DNA of 64,000 nucleotides from an uncultured Acetatifactor sp. (GCA_944384205.1 CALWSL010000003.1:62001-126000), one strand, 5' to 3'. Positions 41,145 to 49,967 are shown, numbered from the stretch's first letter. Notes: generated by a model not told the origin, from the sequence alone. Numbers and translations: made by a program.

Positions 41145-41958
41145 AAAATCAGCATTTCTTTTATTTCCGGCGCTATTGTTTTTGCTTACGCATTGCACTG
41201 CTTGCGGGAGCAAAAACATGTCGGAGAACAGCACAGCAGAGGTTACTATTGAAACGGGTTGGATTACGGAACAGATATTAAACGGTAAGGACGGAGAAAT
41301 CCATTACAGTTATTATTTACCGGAGGACTATGATGGAAATCAAGCTTATCCGATGGTGATTAGTATGCCCGGTTACGATATGATGTGGTTTGGAGAAGAA
41401 TCCTCCGGTGCAAATCTTTCATGGAGCGGATTGTCGGCATGGACAAATCTCTCGGAGGATTTGATTGTGGTTTCCGCACAGCTTACCGATTGGCATGAAA
41501 AATCAGCCAGACAATCTATTGAGCTGACCGAATATTTTCTGCAAAACTTTGCGGTAGATTCCTCCAGAGTGTATGCGGCAGGTTACTCTGCCGGAGGTGA
41601 AACCATGTCGCAGGCAGTGGCGATGCGTCCGGATTTATACGCCGCTTATCTGCATGGAGCCTCTCAGTGGGATGGCGCCTTTGTGCCTGTCGCTGAAAAT
41701 GGCGTTGCAGTATATATTTTTATGGCTGAAAATGATGAGTATTACGGCTCGCAGAAAGCAAGAGACGCTTATAACGGGCTATATGAGGCATATCAGACTG
41801 CAGGATGGACAGATACCCAGATTGACGGGGTTCTGCAGCTGGAAATTCCGGATAACGAGTATTTCAACAGCCGGGGAATTTATAATTACCACGGCGGAGG
41901 AAATATCCTGTTTGATGACGAGTCTATTTTGAATTGGATTATTTCACATAGGAAATAG
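41131..41958 (+). CDS. Lipoprotein alpha/beta hydrolase, second of the cluster
   Basis: A 275-residue exported protein with lipobox CTACG near residue 25, and an alpha/beta hydrolase fold. The nucleophile motif is AGYSAGGETMSQAVAMRP. A dense Trp/Asp region (DMMWFGEESSGANLSW) may form the substrate cleft. It resembles PHB-depolymerase/feruloyl-esterase-type enzymes. GGAGGT precedes the ATG, which lies inside the end of the upstream gene. The catalytic Asp is probably in MAENDEYYG and the His in NYHGGGN. The substrate is unknown. It is convergent with the metal repressor. Confidence 0.85.
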   Translation: MGRNKKSAFLLFPALLFLLTHCTACGSKNMSENSTAEVTIETGWITEQILNGKDGEIHYSYYLPEDYDGNQAYPMVISMPGYDMMWFGEESSGANLSWSGLSAWTNLSEDLIVVSAQLTDWHEKSARQSIELTEYFLQNFAVDSSRVYAAGYSAGGETMSQAVAMRPDLYAAYLHGASQWDGAFVPVAENGVAVYIFMAENDEYYGSQKARDAYNGLYEAYQTAGWTDTQIDGVLQLEIPDNEYFNSRGIYNYHGGGNILFDDESILNWIISHRK

Positions 41959-41967
41959 GCAGAGAGA

Positions 41968-42348
41968 TTATAGGGAGGGAAGCTTTTTCTTAATTGCTTC
42001 AAAGCTTTCTTCGCTTAAGTCATGCTCAATTCGACAGGCATCAGTTAAAGCGGTCTCTTTGCTTACTCCTAAACTGATTAACCAGTTGGAGAGCAGTGTA
42101 TGGCGTTCCATCACACTCTCGGCACGCTTTCTGCCGTTTTCAGTCAGCGAGATATAGCCGTCTGGAGCCATGGTTATATATTCTTTTTCACGCAGATTTT
42201 TCATGGCGACACTTACGCTTGGTTTGGAAAAATTCATTTCATTTGCAATATCAATGGAACGGACTTGCCCAAGTTTGTTCTGCAGATATAAAATAGTTTC
42301 CAAATAGTCTTCGAGTGATTCGTCTGAACGGTGTTTCATATGGTTCAT
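41968..42348 (-). CDS. DtxR/MntR-family metal-dependent repressor
   Basis: A 126-residue repressor: winged helix at 1-65 (EDYLETILYLQNKLG, RSIDIANEMNFSKPSVSVAMKNL) and the metal-binding dimer domain with CRIEHDLSEESFEAI. It lacks the SH3-like third domain, as MntR does. The divergent feo genes are the obvious target; matching palindromes overlap their start point. GGGAGA precedes the ATG at 42348. Confidence 0.92.
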   Translation of the reverse strand: MNHMKHRSDESLEDYLETILYLQNKLGQVRSIDIANEMNFSKPSVSVAMKNLREKEYITMAPDGYISLTENGRKRAESVMERHTLLSNWLISLGVSKETALTDACRIEHDLSEESFEAIKKKLPSL

Positions 42349-42453
42349 ATCTTGTCTCTCCCTAACTTTTTTTCATATCATAGCATTTTTCATGTGAAAA
42401 GGCAATCAAAAGCGATGTATTGGAATTTTTTGCTTATATGTTGAGAAAAAATA

Positions 42454-42482
42454 TTGACAAATAGATTTTTTTGTATTAAACT
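42454..42482 (+). promoter_or_regulatory. feoA promoter
   Basis: Consensus TTGACA (42454-42459) and TAAACT (42477-42482) with a 17-bp spacer. The predicted start near 42489 is covered by the palindrome at 42490-42507. Confidence 0.7.
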
Positions 42483-42489
42483 CTAAAGC

Positions 42490-42507
42490 AGTTAGAACAA
42501 CCTAACT
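42490..42507. promoter_or_regulatory. Candidate metal-repressor operator at feoA
   Basis: AGTTAG-AACAAC-CTAACT, an 18-bp palindrome, contains GTTAG-N6-CTAAC. The spacing and arms equal those of the site at 42802. The position on the transcription start suits repression. A further half site GTTATGACTAA follows at 42508-42518. Confidence 0.65.
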
Positions 42508-42554
42508 GTTATGACTAAAGGCGGATTACATATAAGAAAGCACAGGTGAAACAT

Positions 42555-42767
42555 ATGAATTTAGTCGATGCCAACGTAGGGGAAGAGTACATCATTAAGG
42601 ATATTATGACGGATGACGAAGATCTAAAGTCGTTTCTTTTTTCATTGGGCTGCTATAGCGGAGAACCGATTACGGTCATTTCACATCTGAAAGGCGGCAG
42701 CGTTGTCTCCATTAAAGACGCCAGATACAATATTGATAATGATTTAGCGAAAGCTATTTCAATATAA
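42555..42767 (+). CDS. feoA: Ferrous iron transport protein A
   Basis: A 70-residue SH3-fold protein needed for full FeoB activity. It contains FLFSLGCYSGEPITVISHLKGGSVVS, with the FeoA signature GCYSGEPITVI. I chose the ATG at 42555; a GTG three codons earlier is possible. It lies 98 bp before feoB. Confidence 0.92.
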   Translation: MNLVDANVGEEYIIKDIMTDDEDLKSFLFSLGCYSGEPITVISHLKGGSVVSIKDARYNIDNDLAKAISI

Positions 42768-42801
42768 TAGTGATTGCAATCACTATTTTTTACGATGAAT
42801 G

Positions 42802-42817
42802 GTTAGTTATGACTAAC
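42802..42817. promoter_or_regulatory. Second candidate metal-repressor operator, before feoB
   Basis: GTTAGT-TATG-ACTAAC is a perfect palindrome and again reads GTTAG-N6-CTAAC. It lies 48 bp before the feoB start, in the feoA-feoB gap. A TAATAG/CACTATT region just before may be a weak terminator or promoter, so feoB could be separately controlled. Confidence 0.6.
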
Positions 42818-42865
42818 ACAATTTGCTTATAAATAAATGAGAATGTAAAACGAGGAGGATTCATC

Positions 42866-44872
42866 ATGAGAATTGCACTGACAGGTAATCCAAACAGTGG
42901 AAAAACCACAATGTACAATGCCTTGACAGGAAGGAATGAAAAGGTTGGCAACTGGGCGGGAGTTACCGTGGAAAAGAAAGAAAGCCCGATTAAAAAGAAC
43001 TATTATGACGGAACGGAAGAACTGATTGCGGTAGATTTGCCCGGTGCATATTCCATGTCTCCGTTTACATCGGAGGAAAGCATTACGAGCGCTTATGTAA
43101 AGAATGAAAATCCTGACGTCATTATCAATATTGTTGACGCTACCAATCTTAGCCGAAGTCTGTTCTTTACCACACAGCTTTTGGAACTTGGAATTCCGGT
43201 GGTTGTTGCTTTGAACAAGAGCGATATCAATGACAAGAAGGATACGGAAATCAATGCAGCGCTTCTGGCCAAAAAGCTCGGCTGCGCCGTTGTACAGACT
43301 GTTTCCACTGCTTCGGGCAATAACGGACTGAAAGAGGTTGTTGAGAAAGCTGCATCATTGAAGGGATGCGGGCAAAAGGCTCCCTATGTACAGGGAGATA
43401 TTAATCTGCATGATAAAGCGGAAGTAGAAGCTGCCGACAGAAAGCGTTTCGGCTTTGTGAACGGTATTGTCAGCGCCGTTGAAAAGCGAAAGGTTCTGAC
43501 AAAAGAGAAAAATAATCAGGATAAGATTGATGCGGTTCTTACCAATCCATGGTTGGGAATTCCAATTTTTGCAGTTGTTATGTTTCTGGTATTTTATATT
43601 TCCCAGTCAACGGTAGGCACATGGATTGCCGACTGGCTGGTAGGCTGGATTGAAACCTTCCGGGAGTGGGTTGCAGGTCTGACAGAAGGAGTAAATCCCT
43701 TCTTACAGTCACTTTTGGTTGACGGCATCATCGGCGGTGTGGGGGCTGTTGTTGGTTTTCTGCCGTTAGTCATGGTAATGTATTTCCTGATTGCACTGCT
43801 GGAGGATTGCGGTTATATGGCGCGGGCAACGGTTGTGCTTGATCCTATTTTCAAAAGAGTAGGTCTTTCGGGGAAGTCCGTTATTCCTATGATAATCGGT
43901 ACCGGTTGTGCAATTCCCGGTATTATGGCATGCCGCACCATTCGTAACGAAAGAGAGCGCAGAGCAACGGCAATGCTGACGCCATTCATGCCCTGCGGTG
44001 CGAAGCTTCCGGTTATCGCTCTGTTTGTAGGCGCATTTTTTCCGGAATCTTCATGGGTTGGACCGGTAATGTATTTTGTGGGTATTATTTTGATTTTAAC
44101 AGGCGCATCGTTGATAAAAATGATAACCGGATATAAATTCAGAAGGTCCTTCTTTATTATTGAGCTTCCGGAATACAGGCTTCCCAGTCTGAAGAGAGCC
44201 GCTCTTTCCATGTTGAGTCGCGGAAAGGCATACATTATCAAGGCAGGTACCATTATCCTTGTATGTAATGCAGTAGTGCAGATTATGCAGACATTTAACT
44301 GGCAGCTGCAGGTTGTAGAGGAGGGAATGGAGAGTACCTCTATCCTTGCAACTATCGCTTCTCCGATTGCCGTTCTGTTGGTTCCTGTTGTCGGTGTTGC
44401 GGCATGGCAGCTGGCAGCTGCAGCGGTTACCGGTTTCATTGCAAAGGAAAATGTTGTCGGTACGCTGGCAGTATGCTATGGTCTGAGCGCTTTCATTGAT
44501 ACGGAAGAACTTGCGCTGGTTGGCGATGGAAATGTGGTTGCACAGACAATGGCGCTGACCAAAGTTGCAGCTTTGGCATATTTGATGTTTAACCTGTATA
44601 CCCCTCCCTGTTTTGCGGCATTGGGTGCTATGAACTCTGAAATGCAGAGCAAAAAATGGCTTTGGGGAGGTATTGGATTTCAGTTGGGAACTGGTTATAC
44701 GGTAGCCTTTCTGGTATACCAGATTGGTACGTTAATCACAACGGGTAGTCTTGGCAGCGGATTTATTCCCGGACTGCTTGCGGTAGCTGTTTTTGCAGCA
44801 ATCATAACTGTTTTGATATATAGAACAAATAAGAAGTTTAATGCGGAGTACGAGCTGAAAAAGGCAGCATGA
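42866..44872 (+). CDS. feoB: Ferrous iron transporter B
   Basis: A 668-residue membrane protein: N-terminal G domain with P-loop GNPNSGKTT at residues 7-15, DLPGAYS (G3), NKSD (G4), then a helical domain and a C-terminal permease with the two Gate motifs (IPMIIGTGCAIPGIMACRTI, shortened GTGCAIPGI, and MLTPFMPCGAKLP). It imports Fe2+ under anaerobic conditions. AGGAGG precedes the ATG. It is followed 13 bp on by the Cys-rich membrane protein. Confidence 0.97.
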   Translation: MRIALTGNPNSGKTTMYNALTGRNEKVGNWAGVTVEKKESPIKKNYYDGTEELIAVDLPGAYSMSPFTSEESITSAYVKNENPDVIINIVDATNLSRSLFFTTQLLELGIPVVVALNKSDINDKKDTEINAALLAKKLGCAVVQTVSTASGNNGLKEVVEKAASLKGCGQKAPYVQGDINLHDKAEVEAADRKRFGFVNGIVSAVEKRKVLTKEKNNQDKIDAVLTNPWLGIPIFAVVMFLVFYISQSTVGTWIADWLVGWIETFREWVAGLTEGVNPFLQSLLVDGIIGGVGAVVGFLPLVMVMYFLIALLEDCGYMARATVVLDPIFKRVGLSGKSVIPMIIGTGCAIPGIMACRTIRNERERRATAMLTPFMPCGAKLPVIALFVGAFFPESSWVGPVMYFVGIILILTGASLIKMITGYKFRRSFFIIELPEYRLPSLKRAALSMLSRGKAYIIKAGTIILVCNAVVQIMQTFNWQLQVVEEGMESTSILATIASPIAVLLVPVVGVAAWQLAAAAVTGFIAKENVVGTLAVCYGLSAFIDTEELALVGDGNVVAQTMALTKVAALAYLMFNLYTPPCFAALGAMNSEMQSKKWLWGGIGFQLGTGYTVAFLVYQIGTLITTGSLGSGFIPGLLAVAVFAAIITVLIYRTNKKFNAEYELKKAA

Positions 44873-44885
44873 AAGGAGTGGCGGT

Positions 44886-45071
44886 ATGGCAGATTTCATT
44901 GTCTCGGGAATTCTTTTGATGATAGTCGGAGCTGCAATTCTTTACATTGTTAAGAAAAAGAAAAGCGGAGCAAGATGTATCGGTTGTCCTTCCGGCGGTA
45001 ATTGCCGCGGCAAAAGCAGCAATTCAGAATGCTGCTGCGGATGTCATTCCAATACGAAAGAGAATAAATGA
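44886..45071 (+). CDS. FeoB-associated Cys-rich membrane protein
   Basis: A 61-residue protein with one N-terminal membrane helix (6-23), a basic stretch KKKKSG, and then GARCIGCPSGGNCRGK and ECCCGCH, nine or so Cys in 30 residues. Proteins of this type follow feoB in clostridia and may carry or sense iron, functionally like FeoC; the mechanism is not established. AAGGAGTGG precedes the ATG. A terminator follows. Confidence 0.88.
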   Translation: MADFIVSGILLMIVGAAILYIVKKKKSGARCIGCPSGGNCRGKSSNSECCCGCHSNTKENK

Positions 45072-45076
45072 TGAGG

Positions 45077-45110
45077 AGGAGCCTGCGTCTAAGAGTGCAG
45101 GCTCCTATTT
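45077..45110 (+). terminator. Terminator of the feo operon
   Basis: AGGAGCCTGC (45077-45086) pairs perfectly with 45097-45106 around a 10-nt loop; a short T-run (ATTTTA) follows. The stem alone is strong. Confidence 0.75.
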
Positions 45111-45150
45111 TAAAAGGAAACAGTGAAATAGATGAAAAAGGAGCTGCGGT

Positions 45151-45597
45151 ATGGAGAAGAATTTATCTAATTACCATAGAACACAAATGAAAAAAGAGCT
45201 GGTGCTGCAAAGCTTAAAAGACAGAGGCTGCAGGATTACAAAGCAGAGACAGATACTTCTGGACATTATTTTGCAGGAAGAATGTGGAAGTTGTAAAGAG
45301 ATTTATTACAAGTCCATGCAATTAGATGACAGAATCGGAGCGGCGACGGTATATCGTATGGTAAATCTGTTGGAAGAGATTGGGGCAATCAGCAGAAAAA
45401 ATATGTACAGAATCTCCTGTTCCATGAACTGTGAAAAAGAAAACGCGTGTATGGTTGAACTGGATGACAATACGGTATGTAAGCTCTCCGCACAAGACTG
45501 GTATCAGGTGATTTCGGAAGGGCTCAGGAGATGTGGGTATGTAGAAGGACAAAAAGTCATTAGTGTAACGGTAGACCCTTGTACATATGAAAGATAG
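45151..45597 (+). CDS. Fur-family transcriptional regulator
   Basis: A 148-residue protein. The winged helix has DRGCRITKQRQILLDIIL and AATVYRMVNLLEEIGAI, the DNA-recognition signature of Fur. The C-terminal domain keeps CTYER-type Cys but shows few of the usual His metal ligands, so it may sense metal differently or belong to a divergent branch. It follows the feo terminator, so it is probably a separate unit, but its place suggests iron control. The CSMNCEKENAC block offers Cys ligands. Confidence 0.88.
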   Translation: MEKNLSNYHRTQMKKELVLQSLKDRGCRITKQRQILLDIILQEECGSCKEIYYKSMQLDDRIGAATVYRMVNLLEEIGAISRKNMYRISCSMNCEKENACMVELDDNTVCKLSAQDWYQVISEGLRRCGYVEGQKVISVTVDPCTYER

Positions 45598-46043
45598 TAT
45601 TTGGGTAAAATGCACAAAAAAGAAGTTAAAAATTAAAAATATTTATTATATAGACCAAAGAATAATAAGAAAAAATAAAAAAATTCAACAAAATGACAAA
45701 AATAAGTTGAAAAAGATGCTTATTATTAGTAGAATGGTTGCATAAAGTTGCTGATGAGTATAATAAAAACGTTTTGACCATTGCCGTGGATAACAGCGTT
45801 TTGACTAAAGTAAGAAGCAAGGAATTTTTTCAAAAAATAAAAACGATTTTAGTCAACTGAGCCACCGGCAAGATTCGGAAGATTATTATACCGTCAATGT
45901 GGAACAGAAAGGAGGGAATAAGGAAATTATTACAGATGCAGTACAGAGAAGGATGCAATATCAGAGGTATTTCGTAACCGGAAAAACAGTAAGGCAGGCT
46001 ATTTGCGGAGCGGCGGATAGCTCTGCTTAGAGGGGAAAGGTGT
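45598..46043. other. Long leader before the secreted beta-helix gene, no intact gene
   Basis: 446 bp, very AT-rich in its first third. Two direct copies of NCGTTTTGAC lie at about 45769 and 45795, and TTGACTAAA (45801-45809) is inverted at TTTTAGTCAA (45847-45856). An open stretch of 49 codons without ATG runs 45711-45860 (ends with IKTILVN) and another of about 70 codons overlaps it to 46030; neither resembles anything I know. GGGGAAAGG precedes the ATG at 46044. Confidence 0.5.
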
Positions 46044-48557
46044 ATGACAAAAAACAAAATATTATCAGCTTTACTGGCAGGAACGATTGTGGTTTTTGTA
46101 CTATTGGCAGGCGCCCCTGCAATAAAGGCAGAAGCGGCATCCACTTGGAGGAGCGCTTTGTATCCGGAGAACTGGACACCCGGATATACCAACAGCAGCG
46201 GACAGTTTCTGCATGACTTTTCTTATGCAGGCTATGAAAAAGGAGAAAAGGAATTGCCCGAAACCATGGAAGGATTTTTTGCCGATGTTACCGATTATGG
46301 TGCGGATAAAACAGGAAGCACAGATTCTACTGCGGCAATTCAAAGTGCGATTAATGCCGTGGAGGCTGCGGGAGGAGGGACCGTATATCTTCCGGCAGGA
46401 ACCTATAAAGTAAAGCCGGCGTCGAATTCTAATGCTTCGGCGCTTAGAATCAAAGGGAGCAACATTTTATTTAAAGGTGAGGGAGAAGGCAAAACTTTTA
46501 TAAGATGTTATGCGCAGAACATGAGATACTGTCAGGTTATTAACGTTTCGCCGGAAGGCGGTACATGGGACAGCGCTGATGACGGAAATTATTATTATCT
46601 GTCACAGGATATTCCCAATACCCCTACCACAACCATTCACTTAAACAGTGTTGGAAATCTGAAAGCAGGCGACTGGGTTATTATCAGGAGTGACAGAACC
46701 CAAAGCTGGATTGATGAGCATGGTATGGGAGGATTTTGGTATGCAAGCGTCAATCCTACAACCATGGGAACCACCTTCTACCGCCAGATTACGTCGGTGG
46801 ATGCTGCAAACAACACCATAGAAATCGATATTCCTACCAGATATTATATGAAGGTAAGAGATAATGCCAGAGTGTATAAGGTGATGCCAAAGCAGAGTAA
46901 CGTAGGTCTTTGCGATTTCTCTATCGGAAATAAGGCGAACAGTCAGACAAGCGGTTGGGGCGAAGAGGACTACAATACCGGCGGAACGGGCGCATATAAT
47001 GTAAACAATGCCTTTTTGATTAAGTTTGCATTAAACGTAAACTGTTTTGCTAAAAATATTTCCACCTACGATGCGGGAAATGCCAACGGATATCATATGA
47101 GCTCCAATGGTCTGGATATCAGCAAAACAAGAAGCCTTACCGTTGATAACTGTGATTTCAGTTATCCTCAGTATGAAGGCGGTGGCGGTAATGGCTATGG
47201 AATGAATATTTGCGGTCAGGAAACCCTGATTAAAAATTGCTCCTCCACAAGTGCAAGACACAGCTATTCCTTTAAGTATGCTTATGCAAACGGTAATGTA
47301 GTGTATCACTACACTTCAACAGACCCCAAATACGGAAGTGATTTCCATATGTACTTAAGTATGTCCAATCTGATTGATAATCAGGAATTGAACGGTGATT
47401 ATGTGGAATCAAATGTTCGTCCTTATGGCGGAACTGCGGGAAACAGGCATGGCTACACATCTACCCAGACCGTATTTTGGAATACTAAGGGAAATTACTA
47501 CAAGTCGGGAATGAACTATATTATTGATTCCCGTCAGTATGGATATGGCTACATAATCGGTACGCAGGGAGCGGCAACCAATGTAAAGACAGCTTCCACA
47601 ACCATGTATTCCTCCTATGGTACTGTAAATACGGCTCCTGAGGATTATATGGAAGGAATCGGAAGCGGAGCAACCCTGTATCCTCAATCCCTGTATTATG
47701 ACCAGTTGGAGAAGAGACTAAGTAAAAACAGCGGTCCTACAGAGAGCCAAACCGCTGTAATACAGGTTCCGGGAACCATTGCGGTGGATTCTTATGCCAG
47801 TAAGACGCCCTCCATCACCTTTACCACGGAAAACGGCATAAAATATGCGGGCGATTTGCTAAACGGCTCCTATCTGGATTATCAGATTCAGGTACCGGAG
47901 GCGGGAGAGTACAATATTACATTGAAGCTGGCGGCTGGAGACACCCGGTACAATGCGGATAACATGTTAATTCAGGTGAATGGCAGTACGGCGGCAACCC
48001 TTCCGATTACGCCAAGCAGCTCTTGGACAAACTTTATTGAGCATACGGCAAAAATCAGTTTTTCAGCGGCAGGAACCTATAAGCTGTCAATTGTGTCAGA
48101 GGGCGGCGCATGCAACGTTACGGATATCATTGTAACAAAAGGCACAGGTGCAGACGGCGGAAATACTTATGCAGAACTGGCAACGGGCAAGAGCGCATCC
48201 GCATCCGGCACAGAAAATGATACAATGCCTGCAGGATATGCAGTGGACGGCGATACGGGGACCCGATGGTCTTCCAACTATGCGGATGATGCCTGGATTT
48301 GCGTAGATTTGGGGGCAATTTATTCTGTTGATAAGGTGGTGCTGAATTGGGAGGATGCTTATGGAAGTGCATACCATATCCAGGTTTCTGCGGACGGAAA
48401 TAACTGGACTACCGTTAAGACACTTACGGGACAGGACGGCGGCATGGATGAAATCAGCTTTGATGCGGTAACTGCAAGGTATGTAAAAATGCAGGGTATA
48501 ACGAGAGCATTACCCTATGGTTATTCTCTGTGGGAGTTTACAGTATACGGCAAGTAA
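46044..48557 (+). CDS. Secreted beta-helix protein (pectate-lyase-3-like) with CBM and F5/8C modules
   Basis: An 837-residue exported protein. Signal peptide 1-33 (cut after KAEAAS), then a pectate lyase superfamily domain: FADVTDYGADKTGSTDSTAAIQSAI (shortened DYGADKTGSTDSTAAI) and GGGTVYLPAGTYKV, leading into a right-handed beta-helix to about residue 510. A CBM6/35-like jelly-roll follows at about 575-690 and an F5/8 type C (CBM32-like) domain at 705-837 (ATGKSASASGTENDT, GTRWSSNYADDAWICVDLG). It probably binds and cuts a plant or host glycan. No wall anchor is visible. It stands alone, without an operon. Confidence 0.85.
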   Translation: MTKNKILSALLAGTIVVFVLLAGAPAIKAEAASTWRSALYPENWTPGYTNSSGQFLHDFSYAGYEKGEKELPETMEGFFADVTDYGADKTGSTDSTAAIQSAINAVEAAGGGTVYLPAGTYKVKPASNSNASALRIKGSNILFKGEGEGKTFIRCYAQNMRYCQVINVSPEGGTWDSADDGNYYYLSQDIPNTPTTTIHLNSVGNLKAGDWVIIRSDRTQSWIDEHGMGGFWYASVNPTTMGTTFYRQITSVDAANNTIEIDIPTRYYMKVRDNARVYKVMPKQSNVGLCDFSIGNKANSQTSGWGEEDYNTGGTGAYNVNNAFLIKFALNVNCFAKNISTYDAGNANGYHMSSNGLDISKTRSLTVDNCDFSYPQYEGGGGNGYGMNICGQETLIKNCSSTSARHSYSFKYAYANGNVVYHYTSTDPKYGSDFHMYLSMSNLIDNQELNGDYVESNVRPYGGTAGNRHGYTSTQTVFWNTKGNYYKSGMNYIIDSRQYGYGYIIGTQGAATNVKTASTTMYSSYGTVNTAPEDYMEGIGSGATLYPQSLYYDQLEKRLSKNSGPTESQTAVIQVPGTIAVDSYASKTPSITFTTENGIKYAGDLLNGSYLDYQIQVPEAGEYNITLKLAAGDTRYNADNMLIQVNGSTAATLPITPSSSWTNFIEHTAKISFSAAGTYKLSIVSEGGACNVTDIIVTKGTGADGGNTYAELATGKSASASGTENDTMPAGYAVDGDTGTRWSSNYADDAWICVDLGAIYSVDKVVLNWEDAYGSAYHIQVSADGNNWTTVKTLTGQDGGMDEISFDAVTARYVKMQGITRALPYGYSLWEFTVYGK

Positions 48558-48589
48558 ACTTGTCGCGGAAATAAAATAGGATTCATAAG

Positions 48590-48632
48590 AAGCTGTCGCA
48601 CAGAATATAAAAATCAGTGTGGCAGCTTTTTA
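48590..48632 (+). terminator. Terminator after the beta-helix gene
   Basis: AAGCTGTCGCAC (48590-48601) pairs with GTGTGGCAGCTT (from 48617) with two mismatches; TTTTTAAT follows. Confidence 0.7.
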
Positions 48633-48659
48633 ATATTAAGATAAAAATTACAATAATAG

Positions 48660-48688
48660 TTGAAAAGTTTATACAAAAAGGGTATTCT
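48660..48688 (+). promoter_or_regulatory. Promoter of the alcohol dehydrogenase gene
   Basis: TTGAAA (48660-48665) and TATTCT (48683-48688), 17 bp spacer, 41 bp before the start codon. Confidence 0.6.
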
Positions 48689-48728
48689 ATAAGAGAAGTT
48701 ATACAATTATAATAACAGGAGGTATTTT

Positions 48729-49919
48729 ATGGCACGTTTTACATTACCGAGAGACCTATATCATGGCAAAGGTTCTCTGGCGGAGTTGAAGAATCTGAAA
48801 GGAAAAAAAGCGGTATTAGTAGTAGGCGGGGGTTCCATGAAGCGCTTTGGATTTCTGGATAAGGCGGTAAGCTATCTGCAAGAGGCGGGCATGGAAGTAA
48901 AATTGTTTGAAAATGTAGAGCCTGACCCAAGTGTGGAAACTGTAATGAGGGGCGCTAAAATGATGCAGGAGTTTGAGCCGGATTGGATTGTATCTATGGG
49001 CGGAGGTTCTCCTATTGATGCGGCAAAGGCAATGTGGGCATTCTATGAGTATCCCGAAACCACATTTGAGCAGTTGATTACTCCCTTTAGTTTTCCAACC
49101 CTGCGTACAAAGGCTAAGTTCTGTGCGATTCCTTCCACATCCGGAACCGCAACGGAAGTAACGGCGTTTAGCGTTATTACGGATTACGAGAAAGGAATTA
49201 AGTATCCGCTGGCTGACTTTAATATCACACCGGATATTGCAATTGTAGACCCGGAGCTGGCAGAAACCATGCCTGCAAAATTAACAGCGCATACCGGTAT
49301 GGATGCAATGACCCATGCCATTGAAGCGTATGTATCCACTCTGCATTGCGATTATACGGATCCTTTGGCGCTGCATGCCATTAAAATGATACATAACGAT
49401 TTGAAGGCTTCCTATGAAGGTGATATGGATGCCCGTGACAGAATGCACAATGCACAGTGTCTGGCTGGTATGGCATTCTCCAATGCGCTCCTTGGTATCG
49501 TTCATTCCATGGCGCACAAGACAGGTGCAGCCTATAGCGGCGGACATATTGTACATGGCTGTGCCAATGCAATGTATCTTCCCAGAGTGATCCAGTACAA
49601 TGCCAAGAATGAAGAGGCGGCGAAGAGATATGCAGAGATTGCGGTATTTATGGGACTGAAAGGTGGGAATACTGAAGAACTGGTGGAAGCCCTTGTGGAT
49701 GAATTGAAAGCAATGAACGTTGCGCTGAATATTCCCAATGGAATTAAGGAGTATGAAGGAGGTATCATTGACGAGCAGGAGTTTATGGATAAGCTTTCCA
49801 CTGTTGCGGAACTGGCAATCGGTGATGCGTGTACCGGTTCCAATCCGAGAATCCCTACTCAGGAGGAGATGGAGAAACTGTTAAAGGCATGCTTCTATGG
49901 AGAAGATGTGGATTTCTAA
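48729..49919 (+). CDS. Iron-containing alcohol dehydrogenase
   Basis: A 396-residue group III (Fe) dehydrogenase like clostridial butanol dehydrogenases. Nucleotide loop SMGGGSPIDAAKAM at about 88-101; metal ligands Asp/His in HTGMDAMTHAIEAY and His in GIVHSMAHKTGA and GHIVHGCANA. It interconverts an aldehyde and an alcohol with NAD(P)H, used to dispose of reducing equivalents in fermentation. AGGAGGT precedes the ATG. It is flanked by a promoter and a terminator, so a single-gene unit. Confidence 0.94.
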   Translation: MARFTLPRDLYHGKGSLAELKNLKGKKAVLVVGGGSMKRFGFLDKAVSYLQEAGMEVKLFENVEPDPSVETVMRGAKMMQEFEPDWIVSMGGGSPIDAAKAMWAFYEYPETTFEQLITPFSFPTLRTKAKFCAIPSTSGTATEVTAFSVITDYEKGIKYPLADFNITPDIAIVDPELAETMPAKLTAHTGMDAMTHAIEAYVSTLHCDYTDPLALHAIKMIHNDLKASYEGDMDARDRMHNAQCLAGMAFSNALLGIVHSMAHKTGAAYSGGHIVHGCANAMYLPRVIQYNAKNEEAAKRYAEIAVFMGLKGGNTEELVEALVDELKAMNVALNIPNGIKEYEGGIIDEQEFMDKLSTVAELAIGDACTGSNPRIPTQEEMEKLLKACFYGEDVDF

Positions 49920-49934
49920 GCTTTGAGAAGGACG

Positions 49935-49967
49935 GAGCTATTCGTAGAAATACGGATAGCTCTTTTT
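49935..49967 (+). terminator. Terminator after the alcohol dehydrogenase gene
   Basis: GAGCTATTCGTA (49935-49946) pairs with TACGGATAGCTC (49951-49962), one mismatch, followed by TTTTT. Confidence 0.85.

Noticed and set aside
45711-45860. 49-codon open stretch as a small gene
   Set aside because: No ATG or GTG start and no ribosome binding site in position; reported only as part of the leader.
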